From: Cognatishimia sp. WU-CL00825
Lineage (GTDB): Bacteria > Pseudomonadota > Alphaproteobacteria > Rhodobacterales > Rhodobacteraceae
Reading direction: 5' to 3'
Length of the DNA: 64,000 nt
Assembly: GCF_040364665.1 (NCBI RefSeq)
Contig: NZ_BAABWX010000001.1
Location: 744,001-808,000, forward strand
Shown here: positions 44,851 through 53,903 of the stretch, piece after piece
Position numbering within the stretch: the first letter of the stretch is position 1
Layout of the letters: each line of letters starts with the position of its first letter
Made by a program: the position numbers and the translations under genes
The notes under the pieces: generated by a model
Database searches by the model: none
What the model was told of the DNA's origin: nothing
What the model saw: only the letters and a program-made list of their open reading frames with translations

Positions 44851-44966
44851 GGCCAAAATAGTTAAGATATTGGCTGAAAAAGTTCAGTCACACGGGGCGC
44901 GCGGGATAATTTTGTTGAAAGCTTCGCCAACAGGCAAGCAGCAATAGGTCTTAAACGAGGTTCGAA

Positions 44967-46118
44967 ATGACAGAGCTGCCAACCCCACAGCAACGAGCGG
45001 AAATCGCAAAAGGGTATCACCCAGACGCATCTCGCTCATTCTCTCTCAAGGCGGATGCCTATACAGATCCGGTCTGGCATGACGTTGATGTCAAAGAGGT
45101 AATCGCAAAAACATGGCAATGGGTGTGCCATGTAGAAAAGCTGCGAAACCCCGGGGACTACGTGACAATAGATATCGCTGGAAACCCAATTGCCTTGGTG
45201 CGAGACCGCGAAGGTGTCTTGCGCGCCTTTTACAATGTCTGCAAACACCGGGCGCATACGCTTGTCTCTGGCGAAGGAAACACGTCGCGTCTGATGTGCC
45301 CTTATCACGCCTGGGTTTACAAGCTAGACGGCAATTTGGTGCGCGCACCGCATACCGAAAACTTGGATGATTTTCAAACCAAAGAAATCTGTCTTGATGA
45401 GGTTCGTGTCGAAGAATTCTGCGGCTTTATCTATGTCAATCTGGATACTTCTGCAGTGCCACTGGCTGAAATGTCGGGCGAACTGGCGACAGAGATCAAA
45501 CATTGGGCTCCAGACATCGAGAACCTGACGTTTGCTCATCGTTTGACATATGACATCAAGTCAAACTGGAAAAATATCGTTGATAACTTTCTGGAATGCT
45601 ATCACTGCCCAACGGCGCATAAAGACTTCTGTGATCTGGTGGACATGGACACCTATAAGGTGACCACCCATGGCATATATTCAAGCCACATGGCGGATGC
45701 TGGCAAGGCTGAAAACAGCGCTTATGATGTTTCAAACGCCACGGTGCGCACCCATGCGGTTTGGTGGCTTTGGCCAAATACCTGCATCATGCGTTACCCT
45801 GGTCGCTCGTCTTTGATTGTGCTCAACATTATTCCAGTTGGCCCTGATCGCACCTTGGAAACCTATGATTTCTTCCTCGAAGACACGACGCCGAACGAAG
45901 CAGAAATCGAAACCATCCGCTATTTGGATGAAGTGTTGCAGGTCGAAGATATCAATCTAGTTGAACGGGTTCAGCGCGGCATGAATACACCTGCCTTTAC
46001 CCAAGGCCGGATCGTCAACGATCCTGAAGGATCAGGGCAATCAGAGCACGCCTTGCATCACTTTCATGGTCTCATTCTAGAGGCCTACGCCAAAACTGCC
46101 ACTGCCACACAGGCGTGA
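44967..46118 (+). CDS. Rieske non-haem iron oxygenase, CntA/stachydrine-demethylase-like
   Basis: A 383-residue alpha-subunit. Rieske centre: Cys92-x-His94 and Cys111-x-x-His114 (YNVCKHRAH and MCPYHAWVY). Mononuclear iron: His213 and His218 in DNFLECYHCPTAHKDF, with Glu210 where most Rieske oxygenases have Asp; this Glu is a mark of carnitine oxygenase CntA and relatives. The C-terminal INLVERVQRGMNTPAF pattern also looks CntA-like. Candidate reactions: cleaving trimethylamine from carnitine, N-demethylating a betaine, or hydroxylating gamma-butyrobetaine. It is first in an eight-gene operon; GAGG precedes the ATG. The reductase is at the operon end; no ferredoxin gene is present. Confidence 0.85.
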   Translation: MTELPTPQQRAEIAKGYHPDASRSFSLKADAYTDPVWHDVDVKEVIAKTWQWVCHVEKLRNPGDYVTIDIAGNPIALVRDREGVLRAFYNVCKHRAHTLVSGEGNTSRLMCPYHAWVYKLDGNLVRAPHTENLDDFQTKEICLDEVRVEEFCGFIYVNLDTSAVPLAEMSGELATEIKHWAPDIENLTFAHRLTYDIKSNWKNIVDNFLECYHCPTAHKDFCDLVDMDTYKVTTHGIYSSHMADAGKAENSAYDVSNATVRTHAVWWLWPNTCIMRYPGRSSLIVLNIIPVGPDRTLETYDFFLEDTTPNEAEIETIRYLDEVLQVEDINLVERVQRGMNTPAFTQGRIVNDPEGSGQSEHALHHFHGLILEAYAKTATATQA

Positions 46119-46146
46119 TCGTTTCAACTTTGTCCCAATGGGGCGT

Positions 46147-46175
46147 CGCCCTGGGTGCATTAAGCATTCAGGGCG
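46147..46175. repeat. Intercistronic hairpin between Rieske and sulfatase genes
   Basis: CGCCCTG and CAGGGCG form a perfect 7-bp stem around a 15-base segment with further pairing. There is no T-run, so it is more likely an mRNA-processing or stabilising element than a terminator within this operon. Confidence 0.45.
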
Positions 46176-46208
46176 GACGGCTTACATCTGATCAACTTGA
46201 GAGCTGAA

Positions 46209-47741
46209 ATGCAAAAAAAACCAAACATCGTTTTGATCATGGCCGATCAGTTCGCACCACATTTTTGTGGGGCTTATGGGCACCGGACCGCAAAGACGCC
46301 GCATATAGATGCGCTTGCCAACCGCGGCATGCGCTTTGACGCCGCCTATTGCAACTCGCCGTTATGCGCGCCTTCGCGCTTTGCCTTTTTGTCTGGCAAA
46401 CACATCAGCAAGATTGGGGCCTATGACAATGCGTCCGAATTTGGTGCCTCTGTTCCAACTTTTGCGCATTACATGAAGACATTGGGCTATCATACTTGTC
46501 TTAGTGGAAAAATGCACTTTGTTGGTCCCGATCAGAAGCATGGTTTTCAGGACCGGATCACCACCGATATCTATCCATCTGACTTTGCCTGGACCCCGAA
46601 TTGGGATGCGCCTGACGAACGTATCGACAAGTGGTTTCACAATATGGGCACGGTCAAAGAAAGCGGACAGGCGGTTGCCACCTACCAAACCGATTATGAC
46701 GATGAAGTGGGCTTTGCCACGCGGCGCTGGCTTGTGGACCGCGCCCGTGATCGCACACTGGGCAACCAGGAACCCTTCGCTTTGGTGGCATCCTTCATTC
46801 ATCCCCACGAACCCTATGTGGCGAAACCTGAATTCTGGGATCTGTACGATGATGCTGACATCGATATGCCAGAGGTCACATTCACGCCGGACGAACAAGA
46901 TCCGTTTTCTCGGCGTTTGATGGATGGAACAGAAGCCAGCACCAAGCCGCTGACAGATGCAGAGATCCGTCAGGCACGGCATGCTTATTTGGCCAACGTC
47001 AGCTATTTTGACAGCAAAGTTGGCGAAATCGTTCAGACCCTGACTGACATTGGCGAGCTTGATAATACCATTATCATGATCTGTGCTGATCACGGCGATA
47101 TGCTGGGCGAACGCGGCTTGTGGTATAAAATGTCTTTCTTTGAACACTCTGCGCGCATTCCATTGATCATGGCCGGCCCAATGGTCAATCACGGCACCGC
47201 ATCAAATGCCTGTTCGCTGGTTGATATATTGCCAACACTGATCGAAATCGGTGGCGGAGACTCAAGCATCTTGGGTGAACCCGTGGATGGGCGCAGTTTG
47301 CTGCCGCTTGCGCGCGGTGAACACGACCCAATTGACGAAGCGATCGGTGAATATTGTGCCGAGATGACATCCTATCCGGTCTTTATGATCCGGCGTGGCT
47401 CTTTGAAATATGTACATTGTGAGTCAGATCCAGCGCAGCTCTATGATCTTTCAGTAGATCCCAAAGAACTGCATAATGTCGCAGAAGATCCGCGCTATCA
47501 TCCGCAGGCCTTGGCCTTTGCTGCAGAGGTCAAAGACCGTTGGGACAGCGAAGCGCTGCGCACAACGATTATCGAAACCCAACGATCCCGCCACAAGCTG
47601 CACGCATGCATGCAGGCAGGTGCTGGCGCGCATTGGGATTACAACCCGCCGTCGGATGCCTCGCAACAATACATTCGAAATCACATGGATTGGACGGTCG
47701 CCGCAGGTCGTTACCGTTTGAATACACAGGAAAATAAGTGA
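46209..47741 (+). CDS. Choline-sulfatase-like (BetC) sulfatase
   Basis: A 510-residue type I sulfatase without a signal peptide. The formylglycine motif is CAPSR, with modifiable Cys53 in YCNSPLCAPSRFAFLSG. Metal and sulfate residues are in IMADQFAP, LSGKMHFVGPDQKHGF, IHPHEPYV and CADHGDMLGERGLW. The SGKMHFVGPDQ...TTDIYPSDF segment and the YIRNHMDW end are strongly like choline sulfatase BetC, which frees choline from choline-O-sulfate. No choline dehydrogenase gene is here, so the substrate may be another sulfated quaternary amine. Overlaps the next gene by GTGA. Confidence 0.83.
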   Translation: MQKKPNIVLIMADQFAPHFCGAYGHRTAKTPHIDALANRGMRFDAAYCNSPLCAPSRFAFLSGKHISKIGAYDNASEFGASVPTFAHYMKTLGYHTCLSGKMHFVGPDQKHGFQDRITTDIYPSDFAWTPNWDAPDERIDKWFHNMGTVKESGQAVATYQTDYDDEVGFATRRWLVDRARDRTLGNQEPFALVASFIHPHEPYVAKPEFWDLYDDADIDMPEVTFTPDEQDPFSRRLMDGTEASTKPLTDAEIRQARHAYLANVSYFDSKVGEIVQTLTDIGELDNTIIMICADHGDMLGERGLWYKMSFFEHSARIPLIMAGPMVNHGTASNACSLVDILPTLIEIGGGDSSILGEPVDGRSLLPLARGEHDPIDEAIGEYCAEMTSYPVFMIRRGSLKYVHCESDPAQLYDLSVDPKELHNVAEDPRYHPQALAFAAEVKDRWDSEALRTTIIETQRSRHKLHACMQAGAGAHWDYNPPSDASQQYIRNHMDWTVAAGRYRLNTQENK

Positions 47742-48538
47742 CTATGAAACTTCAGGGTAATACAGCTTTAGTGACCGGTGGCCGCGGCGGCATTGGCCGC
47801 GCAATCGTGGCACGCTTTCTAAAAGAAGGTGCAACGGTATTTGCAGCCGACCTTAGCGAACAAGGGTCGCTGGCCGCACACGACAATGATGGCAGCGTCT
47901 TTGTGCGCATGAATGTTGCTTCCGAAGACGAAGTCAAAGCAGCGATGGCGCAGGTTCTGGAAACCTCTGGACAACTCGATATCTTGGTGAACGCTGCTGG
48001 AATCGAAATCGAAAAAACCATCGAAGACACCACTTTGGATGAATGGAATCAGTCCTTTGCGGTAAATTGCACCGGCACTTTCCTGACGTCCAAATATGCA
48101 CTGCCATTGCTGCGCGCGGCAACAAAGTCCGGCACAACTGCCTCGGTGATCAACTTTGGCTCCTATGATGGTTTTATCGCAGATCCCGGTTTGGCGGCCT
48201 ATTGCGCCACCAAAGGGGCGGTGCATGCCCTGACGCGGGCCATGGCCTGTGATCATGGTCCAGAAGGCATCCGTGTGAACGCCATCTGTCCTGGCTACAT
48301 CGACACGCCAATGCTGCAAAGCTTCTTTACCGGCGAGGGATCGGGCGGCGATGGCAAATCCATTGATGATTTGCAACAGGCGGTGCGAGGCGTGCACCCA
48401 ATGCGCACCTACGGCACACCAGATGACATCGCCAACCTAGTGAATTGGCTGGCCTCTGACGAGGCGCGTTATGCAAGTGGACAGCTTTGGGTGCTTGACG
48501 GTGGATTGTCAGCACAAGTTCAACAAATGAAACTTTGA
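47738..48538 (+). CDS. Short-chain dehydrogenase/reductase 1 of the osmolyte operon
   Basis: A 266-residue SDR. NAD site TGGRGGIGRAIVARF, NAAG in ILVNAAGIEIEKT, catalytic Ser in VINFGSYDGF and Tyr/Lys in YCATKGAVH. Starts GTG at 47738, overlapping the sulfatase stop, with AGGA six bases upstream. It should oxidise a secondary alcohol in this pathway; one option is D-carnitine or another hydroxylated betaine. Substrate not readable. Confidence 0.82.
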   Translation: MTMKLQGNTALVTGGRGGIGRAIVARFLKEGATVFAADLSEQGSLAAHDNDGSVFVRMNVASEDEVKAAMAQVLETSGQLDILVNAAGIEIEKTIEDTTLDEWNQSFAVNCTGTFLTSKYALPLLRAATKSGTTASVINFGSYDGFIADPGLAAYCATKGAVHALTRAMACDHGPEGIRVNAICPGYIDTPMLQSFFTGEGSGGDGKSIDDLQQAVRGVHPMRTYGTPDDIANLVNWLASDEARYASGQLWVLDGGLSAQVQQMKL

Positions 48539-48547
48539 TCGGATACT

Positions 48548-49486
48548 ATGATGGCAAAATCAAAACCAGTGATCATCACCTGCGCACCCACAGGTGGCAT
48601 TCATACCCCGACAATGTCCGAGCATCTGCCAATCACGCCGACCGAGATTGCGCAGGCCAGTATTGATGCAGCAGAAGCAGGCGCTTCGATCATTCACTTG
48701 CATGCGCGTGATCCTGAAACCGGCAAACCAGATGCAGACCCCGATCTGTTCATGCAGTTTCTGCCGCGCATCAAGCAGGCAACAGACGCAGTCGTGAATG
48801 TTTCAACCGGCGGCGGCCTTGGCATGAGCCGGGAAGACCGTTTGAAAGCGGCCATGGTCACAAGCCCGGAAATGGCCTCGATGAATATTGGTTCCATGAA
48901 CTTTGGGATCTTCCCAATGAAAGACAAATATTCAAATTGGAAACATTCTTGGGAACCAGAATTTCTGGATATGACCCGCGACTTTATTTTCAAAAACACG
49001 TTTAGCGACATCGAATATTGCCTCAAAGAATTGGGGCAGGGGCATGGCACCCGGTTCGAGTTTGAGTGCTATGATCTGGGGCATTTGTATAACCTGGCCT
49101 GGATCCGGGATCAGGGATGGATCGAAGGCCCAATATTTATACAAATGGTCTTTGGTATATTGGGCGGCGTTGGCGCTGATCTTGATAATCTGATGCATAT
49201 GCACACCATTGCAAACAAGCTGTTTGGCGACGACTATGAATGGTCGGTATTGGCCGCAGGACGTCATCAAATGCCCTTTACCACCCAAAGTGCGCTTTTG
49301 GGTGGTAACGTGCGCGTCGGCTTGGAAGACAGCCTCTACATTGGACCTGGCGAAAAAGCCGTATCCAGCGCGCAGCAAGTGCGCAAAATCCGTAATATTG
49401 TCGAAAATCTTGGTCATGAAATCGCGACCCCAGCCCAAGCGCGCGAGCGCCTTGGTCTGAAGGGAGCGGACCAAGTTGCGTTCTGA
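48548..49486 (+). CDS. Beta-keto acid cleavage enzyme (BKACE), dehydrocarnitine type (CdhC-like)
   Basis: A 312-residue zinc TIM-barrel protein (DUF849). [20 protein letters not shown] opens it; the zinc His pair is in [29 protein letters not shown] and later [20 protein letters not shown] are family motifs. In carnitine catabolism BKACE condenses 3-dehydrocarnitine with acetyl-CoA, giving betainyl-CoA and acetoacetate. The carnitine dehydrogenase-like gene in this operon and the thioesterase at 42142 supply the steps before and after. Nine bases separate it from SDR 1. Confidence 0.88.
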   Translation: MMAKSKPVIITCAPTGGIHTPTMSEHLPITPTEIAQASIDAAEAGASIIHLHARDPETGKPDADPDLFMQFLPRIKQATDAVVNVSTGGGLGMSREDRLKAAMVTSPEMASMNIGSMNFGIFPMKDKYSNWKHSWEPEFLDMTRDFIFKNTFSDIEYCLKELGQGHGTRFEFECYDLGHLYNLAWIRDQGWIEGPIFIQMVFGILGGVGADLDNLMHMHTIANKLFGDDYEWSVLAAGRHQMPFTTQSALLGGNVRVGLEDSLYIGPGEKAVSSAQQVRKIRNIVENLGHEIATPAQARERLGLKGADQVAF

Positions 49487-49496
49487 GGAGGATAGC

Positions 49497-50918
49497 ATGC
49501 AAACCAAAATGTTGATTAACGGCGAGCTTGTTACAGGCAACGATGCGCCAATTTCAGTACTTGATCCTGCAACAGGCACCGAAATCGTAGCAATTAATGC
49601 TGCAAGCACCGAGCAAGTCGATGCAGCGGCGGCCGCATCACACGAAGCCTTTCAAACCTATGGGCAGTCAAGCCCCGGCGAACGCGCTGAGCTTTTGACA
49701 AATATCGCCAATGTTTTGCAAGAGAATGCCGAAGAATTGGCGGCTCTGGAAAGCCAGGATGTTGGCAAACCCTGGCCCTCTGCGCTTGATGACGAAATGC
49801 CGCTTACACTTGACACCTTTCGGTTTTTTGCCGGAGCAGCGCGCACCATAAGCGGTGTGGCTGCTGGGGAATATGTGGCTGGCCACACCAGTATGATCCG
49901 CCGCGATCCGGTTGGGCCGGTGGCAGCCATTGCGCCTTGGAACTATCCGTTGATGATGGCCGCATGGAAAATGGCGGCTCCATTGGCCGCAGGCTGCACC
50001 GTAACGCTCAAGCCGTCGCAAGTCACACCGCTGTCCAGTTTACGCGCTGCGGAATTGATCAGCTCGGTTGCACCAAAAGGTGTGGTGAACGTGTTGCACG
50101 GGGCAGGGCGTAACGTTGGGAACCAAATGATCAACGATCCGCGCACCGAAGCAATCACCATCACCGGGTCCAATCAAACCGGTGCCGAAGCCATGAAAGC
50201 CGCGGCCAATCAAATACGCCATGTGCATCTTGAACTGGGTGGTAAAGCGCCGGTCATTGTGTTTGAGGATGCCGACATCGATGCGGTGGCAGAAACCGTG
50301 CGCTATGGCAGCTTTTTCAACGCTGGGCAGGATTGCGCTCAACCCTGCCGCATCATGGTGGCTGATGCCATCTATGACAAAGTTGTTGCAGCAGTGGCAG
50401 AACAAGTTGGACAAATCAAAGTTGGTGCACAGCGCGCCGAGGGCACTGAAATGGGCCCAATTGTCTCTGCGGCACAGCGCAATACCGTAGCCGGGTTTGT
50501 CGATCGTGCGCGCGACCACTGCGAGGTCGTATCCGGCGGCAACATGATCGACGGGCCGGGTTTTTTCTACCAGCCAACCGTGCTTGCGAACGTTGACAAC
50601 ACTGCAGAAGTGGCCTGCACCGAAATATTTGGCCCGGTCGTGACGATCTCGCGCTTTAGCGATGAAGAAGAAGCCTTGCGCATTGCAAATAGTGGCCATT
50701 TTGGCTTGGCCTCCTCTGTCTGGACAAAAGACACCGGCAGAGCCATGCGCATGACGTCAAAGTTACGCTATGGCTTTACTTGGGTGAACACGCATGGTGT
50801 GGCCACACCCGAAATGCCTTGGGCCGCGATGAAAAGCTCAGGCACAGGTTGTGACATGTCAGTCTATGCTCTGGACGCCTATACAGCAGTGCGTCACGTC
50901 ATGATTGCACACGGGTGA
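49497..50918 (+). CDS. Aldehyde dehydrogenase, gamma-aminobutyraldehyde / trimethylaminobutyraldehyde type
   Basis: A 473-residue NAD aldehyde dehydrogenase. Catalytic Cys280 in [12 protein letters not shown], general-base Glu in [12 protein letters not shown], and the cofactor segment [20 protein letters not shown]. Overall it resembles E. coli YdcW (gamma-aminobutyraldehyde dehydrogenase), e.g. [17 protein letters not shown]. Possible substrates here are 4-trimethylaminobutyraldehyde, malic semialdehyde released by a CntA-type oxygenase, or betaine aldehyde. GAGGAGG precedes the ATG at 49497. The stop overlaps a possible GTG start of the next gene. Confidence 0.86.
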   Translation: MQTKMLINGELVTGNDAPISVLDPATGTEIVAINAASTEQVDAAAAASHEAFQTYGQSSPGERAELLTNIANVLQENAEELAALESQDVGKPWPSALDDEMPLTLDTFRFFAGAARTISGVAAGEYVAGHTSMIRRDPVGPVAAIAPWNYPLMMAAWKMAAPLAAGCTVTLKPSQVTPLSSLRAAELISSVAPKGVVNVLHGAGRNVGNQMINDPRTEAITITGSNQTGAEAMKAAANQIRHVHLELGGKAPVIVFEDADIDAVAETVRYGSFFNAGQDCAQPCRIMVADAIYDKVVAAVAEQVGQIKVGAQRAEGTEMGPIVSAAQRNTVAGFVDRARDHCEVVSGGNMIDGPGFFYQPTVLANVDNTAEVACTEIFGPVVTISRFSDEEEALRIANSGHFGLASSVWTKDTGRAMRMTSKLRYGFTWVNTHGVATPEMPWAAMKSSGTGCDMSVYALDAYTAVRHVMIAHG

Positions 50919-50923
50919 TTGAT

Positions 50924-51670
50924 ATGCAGAAAACAGCAATTGTAACTGGCGGTGGGCGCGGCATTGGCCGCGCCATCGTCACGCGGCTGGTCACTGACGG
51001 AATGAATGTCGTGACCTGTGGTCGCGGCGAAAGGCCTTCTGATTTGCCACAGCAAGTGATCTGGAAGCAAGCGGATGTGTCCCGCGTCGCAGAGGCCAAT
51101 GCTTTGGTCGAGGCCGCAACAGAAGCCTTTGGGGCTGTGCATGTTCTGGTGAACAACGCCGGTGTCCAAGTGGAAAAAACAACCGCCGACAGCACCGACG
51201 CAGACTATGATCTGGTGATGGACGTCAACTGTCGTGGCACATTCAACATGTGTCGCGCTGTGTTGCCCAGCATGACGGCTCAGGGGGGGGCTATCGTGAA
51301 CATGGGGTCGATTTCGGGCGAAGTCGCAGACTCTTGCATGGCGCTTTACAATGCGTCCAAGGCCTTTGTGCACGGCTTGACGCGTTCTATTGCCGTCGAC
51401 CATGGGCCGCAGGTGCGTTGCAATGCCATCCGGCCCGGATGGATCATGACGGCAATGGCCGAAGATGGTTTTGCCCTCGCCAATAATCCCAAAGCGGCCA
51501 TGCAGGATGCCTTGGCGCGTCACCCTGTCGGTCGTTTTGGACAACCAGAGGATATAGCTAAGATGGTGTCTTGGCTGGTGTCTGACCAAGCCCCCTATGT
51601 GTCAGGTGAATGTTTTACTGTTGATGGCGGCATGACCGCTGCGTCGCCACTTAATCCGGGTTTGTTCTGA
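50924..51670 (+). CDS. Short-chain dehydrogenase/reductase 2 of the osmolyte operon
   Basis: A 248-residue SDR (MQKTAIVTGGGRGIGRAIVT). NNAG in VLVNNAGVQVEKT, catalytic Ser in MGSISGEVAD and YNASKAFVH for Tyr/Lys. ATG at 50924 has GGGTGA upstream; GTG at 50915 overlapping the ALDH stop is also possible. It is only modestly like SDR 1, so it is not a recent duplicate. Its TGA overlaps the next ATG (TGATG). Confidence 0.82.
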   Translation: MQKTAIVTGGGRGIGRAIVTRLVTDGMNVVTCGRGERPSDLPQQVIWKQADVSRVAEANALVEAATEAFGAVHVLVNNAGVQVEKTTADSTDADYDLVMDVNCRGTFNMCRAVLPSMTAQGGAIVNMGSISGEVADSCMALYNASKAFVHGLTRSIAVDHGPQVRCNAIRPGWIMTAMAEDGFALANNPKAAMQDALARHPVGRFGQPEDIAKMVSWLVSDQAPYVSGECFTVDGGMTAASPLNPGLF

Positions 51671-52599
51671 TGGTTGATACTTCACACACGGCCTGCTTGG
51701 GTGGCGGCGTTATTGGCGCAAGCTGGGCAGCATTGTTCTTAGCATCTGGCCGTTCGGTCGCGATGTATGACCCGGGTCCAAACGCTGAATCAGCTGTGCG
51801 CGACTACATTGAAAACGCTTGGCCTGCTTTGCAAGAATTGGGTTTGGCGGACAACGGCAATCCAGATGCAATCACGTTTCACCAAAGCGCTGCTTCTGCC
51901 ATTCAAGGGGCTGGGTTTGTACAAGAAAACGTCCCCGAACGCCTGCCGATCAAACATGCGACTTTCAAGGAAATCGAGGCAGAGCTGCTGCCAGACGCCA
52001 TTGTCGCCAGTTCCGCCTCAGGTCTGACCCTAGGGCAAATGCAGCAAGGTTGGGAAAACCCAGGCCGGTTCATTCTGGGCCACCCCTTTAACCCACCTCA
52101 TCTGATTCCCCTGGTCGAACTTATGGCCAATGACAAGACCGATGACGACGTTCTAAAGGGGGCAAAGGCCTTCTATGAAGCTGTCGGTAAAACCACCATT
52201 CGCGTGCGCAAAGAGGTGAATGGTCATATTGCAAACCGCCTACAGGCCGCTGTTTGGCGCGAAGCGATCAGTTTGGTGGTGTCAGGCGTGGCCAGCGTTG
52301 AGGATGTCGACAAGGCGATGTGGGCTGGTCCTGGGCTGAGATGGGCCGCAATGGGGCCAACCATGCTGTTCAACCTTGGGGCAGGGCCCGGTGGGCTGCA
52401 ATCATTCTGCGATCATTTTGAAGCTACATTCAATGGTTGGTGGGACGATCTGGGCAAAGTGTATCTTGACGACGCATTGGCCAAACAATTGGTCGATGGC
52501 GTGAACGATGAAGCGCAGGGAAAATCTGTGGCTGAACTGTCCGCCGAGCGCGACGCGCTTATTATTGCAATGCAAAAAGCCACAAGGCACCTGAGATAA
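51670..52599 (+). CDS. L-carnitine dehydrogenase-like 3-hydroxyacyl-CoA dehydrogenase family enzyme
   Basis: A 309-residue enzyme with NAD motif GGGVIGASWAALFLASG, catalytic-region LGHPFNPPHLIPLVELM, and the carnitine dehydrogenase-like AMWAGPGLRWAAMGPTMLFN. It should oxidise L-carnitine to 3-dehydrocarnitine for the BKACE gene two genes upstream. Many rhizobial and roseobacter versions carry a fused thioesterase; here that domain is a separate gene at 42142. Start codon overlaps the stop of SDR 2. Confidence 0.87.
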   Translation: MVDTSHTACLGGGVIGASWAALFLASGRSVAMYDPGPNAESAVRDYIENAWPALQELGLADNGNPDAITFHQSAASAIQGAGFVQENVPERLPIKHATFKEIEAELLPDAIVASSASGLTLGQMQQGWENPGRFILGHPFNPPHLIPLVELMANDKTDDDVLKGAKAFYEAVGKTTIRVRKEVNGHIANRLQAAVWREAISLVVSGVASVEDVDKAMWAGPGLRWAAMGPTMLFNLGAGPGGLQSFCDHFEATFNGWWDDLGKVYLDDALAKQLVDGVNDEAQGKSVAELSAERDALIIAMQKATRHLR

Positions 52600-52601
52600 G
52601 C

Positions 52602-53819
52602 ATGACCAAAAAGATTGTTGTAGTTGGCGCAGGTCAGGCAGGGTTTTCAGTTTGTGAAAATCTAAGGAAACTTGGGTTTTCAGGAGAGCTGACCCTGATA
52701 GGACAGGAAAGCGCCCCGCCATATCAGAGACCCCCCTTATCAAAGGGTTATCTGCTAGGGGACATGGCCTTAGAGCGCATGTATTTGCGCCCCCTAAGCT
52801 TCTATAAGGATCAGGCCATTGATCTGGTTTTGTCTAATGCAGTGACAGAGATCGATGTGGCAGGCCAAAAGGTACGGCTGGCAGATGGCGCGGCAAAAGC
52901 CTATGACAGTCTTGTGTTGGCCACAGGTTCGTCGCCGATCCAATTGCCTGCAGCGATTGGCGGTGCATCCCAAGGGGTGTTTTATGTCAGAAATCTGGCA
53001 GATGTCGACGAGCTGTCAAGGGCAGTGAAACCAGACGCAAATGCTTTGATTGTGGGCGGCGGCTATATCGGCCTCGAAGCAGCAGCTGTTGCAGCAAAGC
53101 TTAAGATGAAAGTCACTTTGGTTGAAGCCGGCGAACGTATTCTGGGCCGCGTGGCATCAGCAGAAACCGCCGCGTATTTTCGTGATTTGCACCAAGGACA
53201 TGGCGTGCAAATTTTAGAGGGCGTCAAGCTCGAAGCTCTGCATACCGAAAATAGGCATGTTGTCGGCGCTAGCCTGTCTGACGGTCGCAAGCTGCCGGTT
53301 GATCTTGCCATCGTTGGCATCGGTATCCGACCAAATGTAGCGCTTGCCGAAAGCGCTGGCCTGACCTTGGATAATGGCATTTTGGTTGATGAACAGTGTC
53401 GGACGTCGGACAAAAACATCTTTGCCGCGGGTGATTGTGCGTGCTTCCCTTTGGGCGACAAACTGGCGCGTCTGGAAAGCGTAGGCCATGCGATTGATCA
53501 GGCCGCGACGGTTGCACGGGTGCTCTGCGGTCAAGAGGCATCCTATATTGCCAAGCCTTGGTTCTGGTCCGATCAATTTGATACAAAATTGCAAATTGTC
53601 GGTCTTTCATCTAGATATGATCAGATCGTAAAACGCACGTCTGCAACCGGGGCCTTGTCGATTTGGTACTACAAAGGGCCCAAGCTTTTGGCCGTTGACG
53701 CCATGAATGATCCCCGGGCCTATATGGTCGCAAAACGGTTGATCGAAAGTGGCAAATCACCCCAACCATCAGATGTTAGCAATTTGGAATTGGATCTAAA
53801 GCAGCTCTTAAGGTCATAA
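52602..53819 (+). CDS. BphA4-like NAD(P)H:ferredoxin/Rieske reductase
   Basis: A 405-residue FAD flavoprotein. FAD site VVVGAGQAGFSVCENLRKLG, PPYQRPPLSKGYLLG (typical of ferredoxin/rubredoxin reductases), NAD site IVGGGYIGLEAAAVAAKL, and NIFAAGDCACFPLGD. C-terminal reductase domain with PWFWSDQFDTKLQIVGL. It most likely feeds electrons to the Rieske oxygenase at the front of the operon through a ferredoxin encoded elsewhere. CntA systems normally use a different, FMN/2Fe-2S-type reductase (CntB). A strong terminator follows. Confidence 0.88.
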   Translation: MTKKIVVVGAGQAGFSVCENLRKLGFSGELTLIGQESAPPYQRPPLSKGYLLGDMALERMYLRPLSFYKDQAIDLVLSNAVTEIDVAGQKVRLADGAAKAYDSLVLATGSSPIQLPAAIGGASQGVFYVRNLADVDELSRAVKPDANALIVGGGYIGLEAAAVAAKLKMKVTLVEAGERILGRVASAETAAYFRDLHQGHGVQILEGVKLEALHTENRHVVGASLSDGRKLPVDLAIVGIGIRPNVALAESAGLTLDNGILVDEQCRTSDKNIFAAGDCACFPLGDKLARLESVGHAIDQAATVARVLCGQEASYIAKPWFWSDQFDTKLQIVGLSSRYDQIVKRTSATGALSIWYYKGPKLLAVDAMNDPRAYMVAKRLIESGKSPQPSDVSNLELDLKQLLRS

Positions 53820-53834
53820 AAAATCACATGTCGA

Positions 53835-53867
53835 AAAAAGCACCCGAATAACCTTCGGGTGCTTTTT
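53835..53867. terminator. Bidirectional terminator ending the osmolyte operon
   Basis: AAAAAGCACCCGAA-TAACC-TTCGGGTGCTTTTT is a perfect 14-bp stem with T-runs on both strands, between the reductase gene and the convergent betaine-binding protein gene. Confidence 0.92.
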
Positions 53868-53903
53868 AGTTTTTAGCGGCACCTTGTGCCTGAATTTAGT
53901 CTT

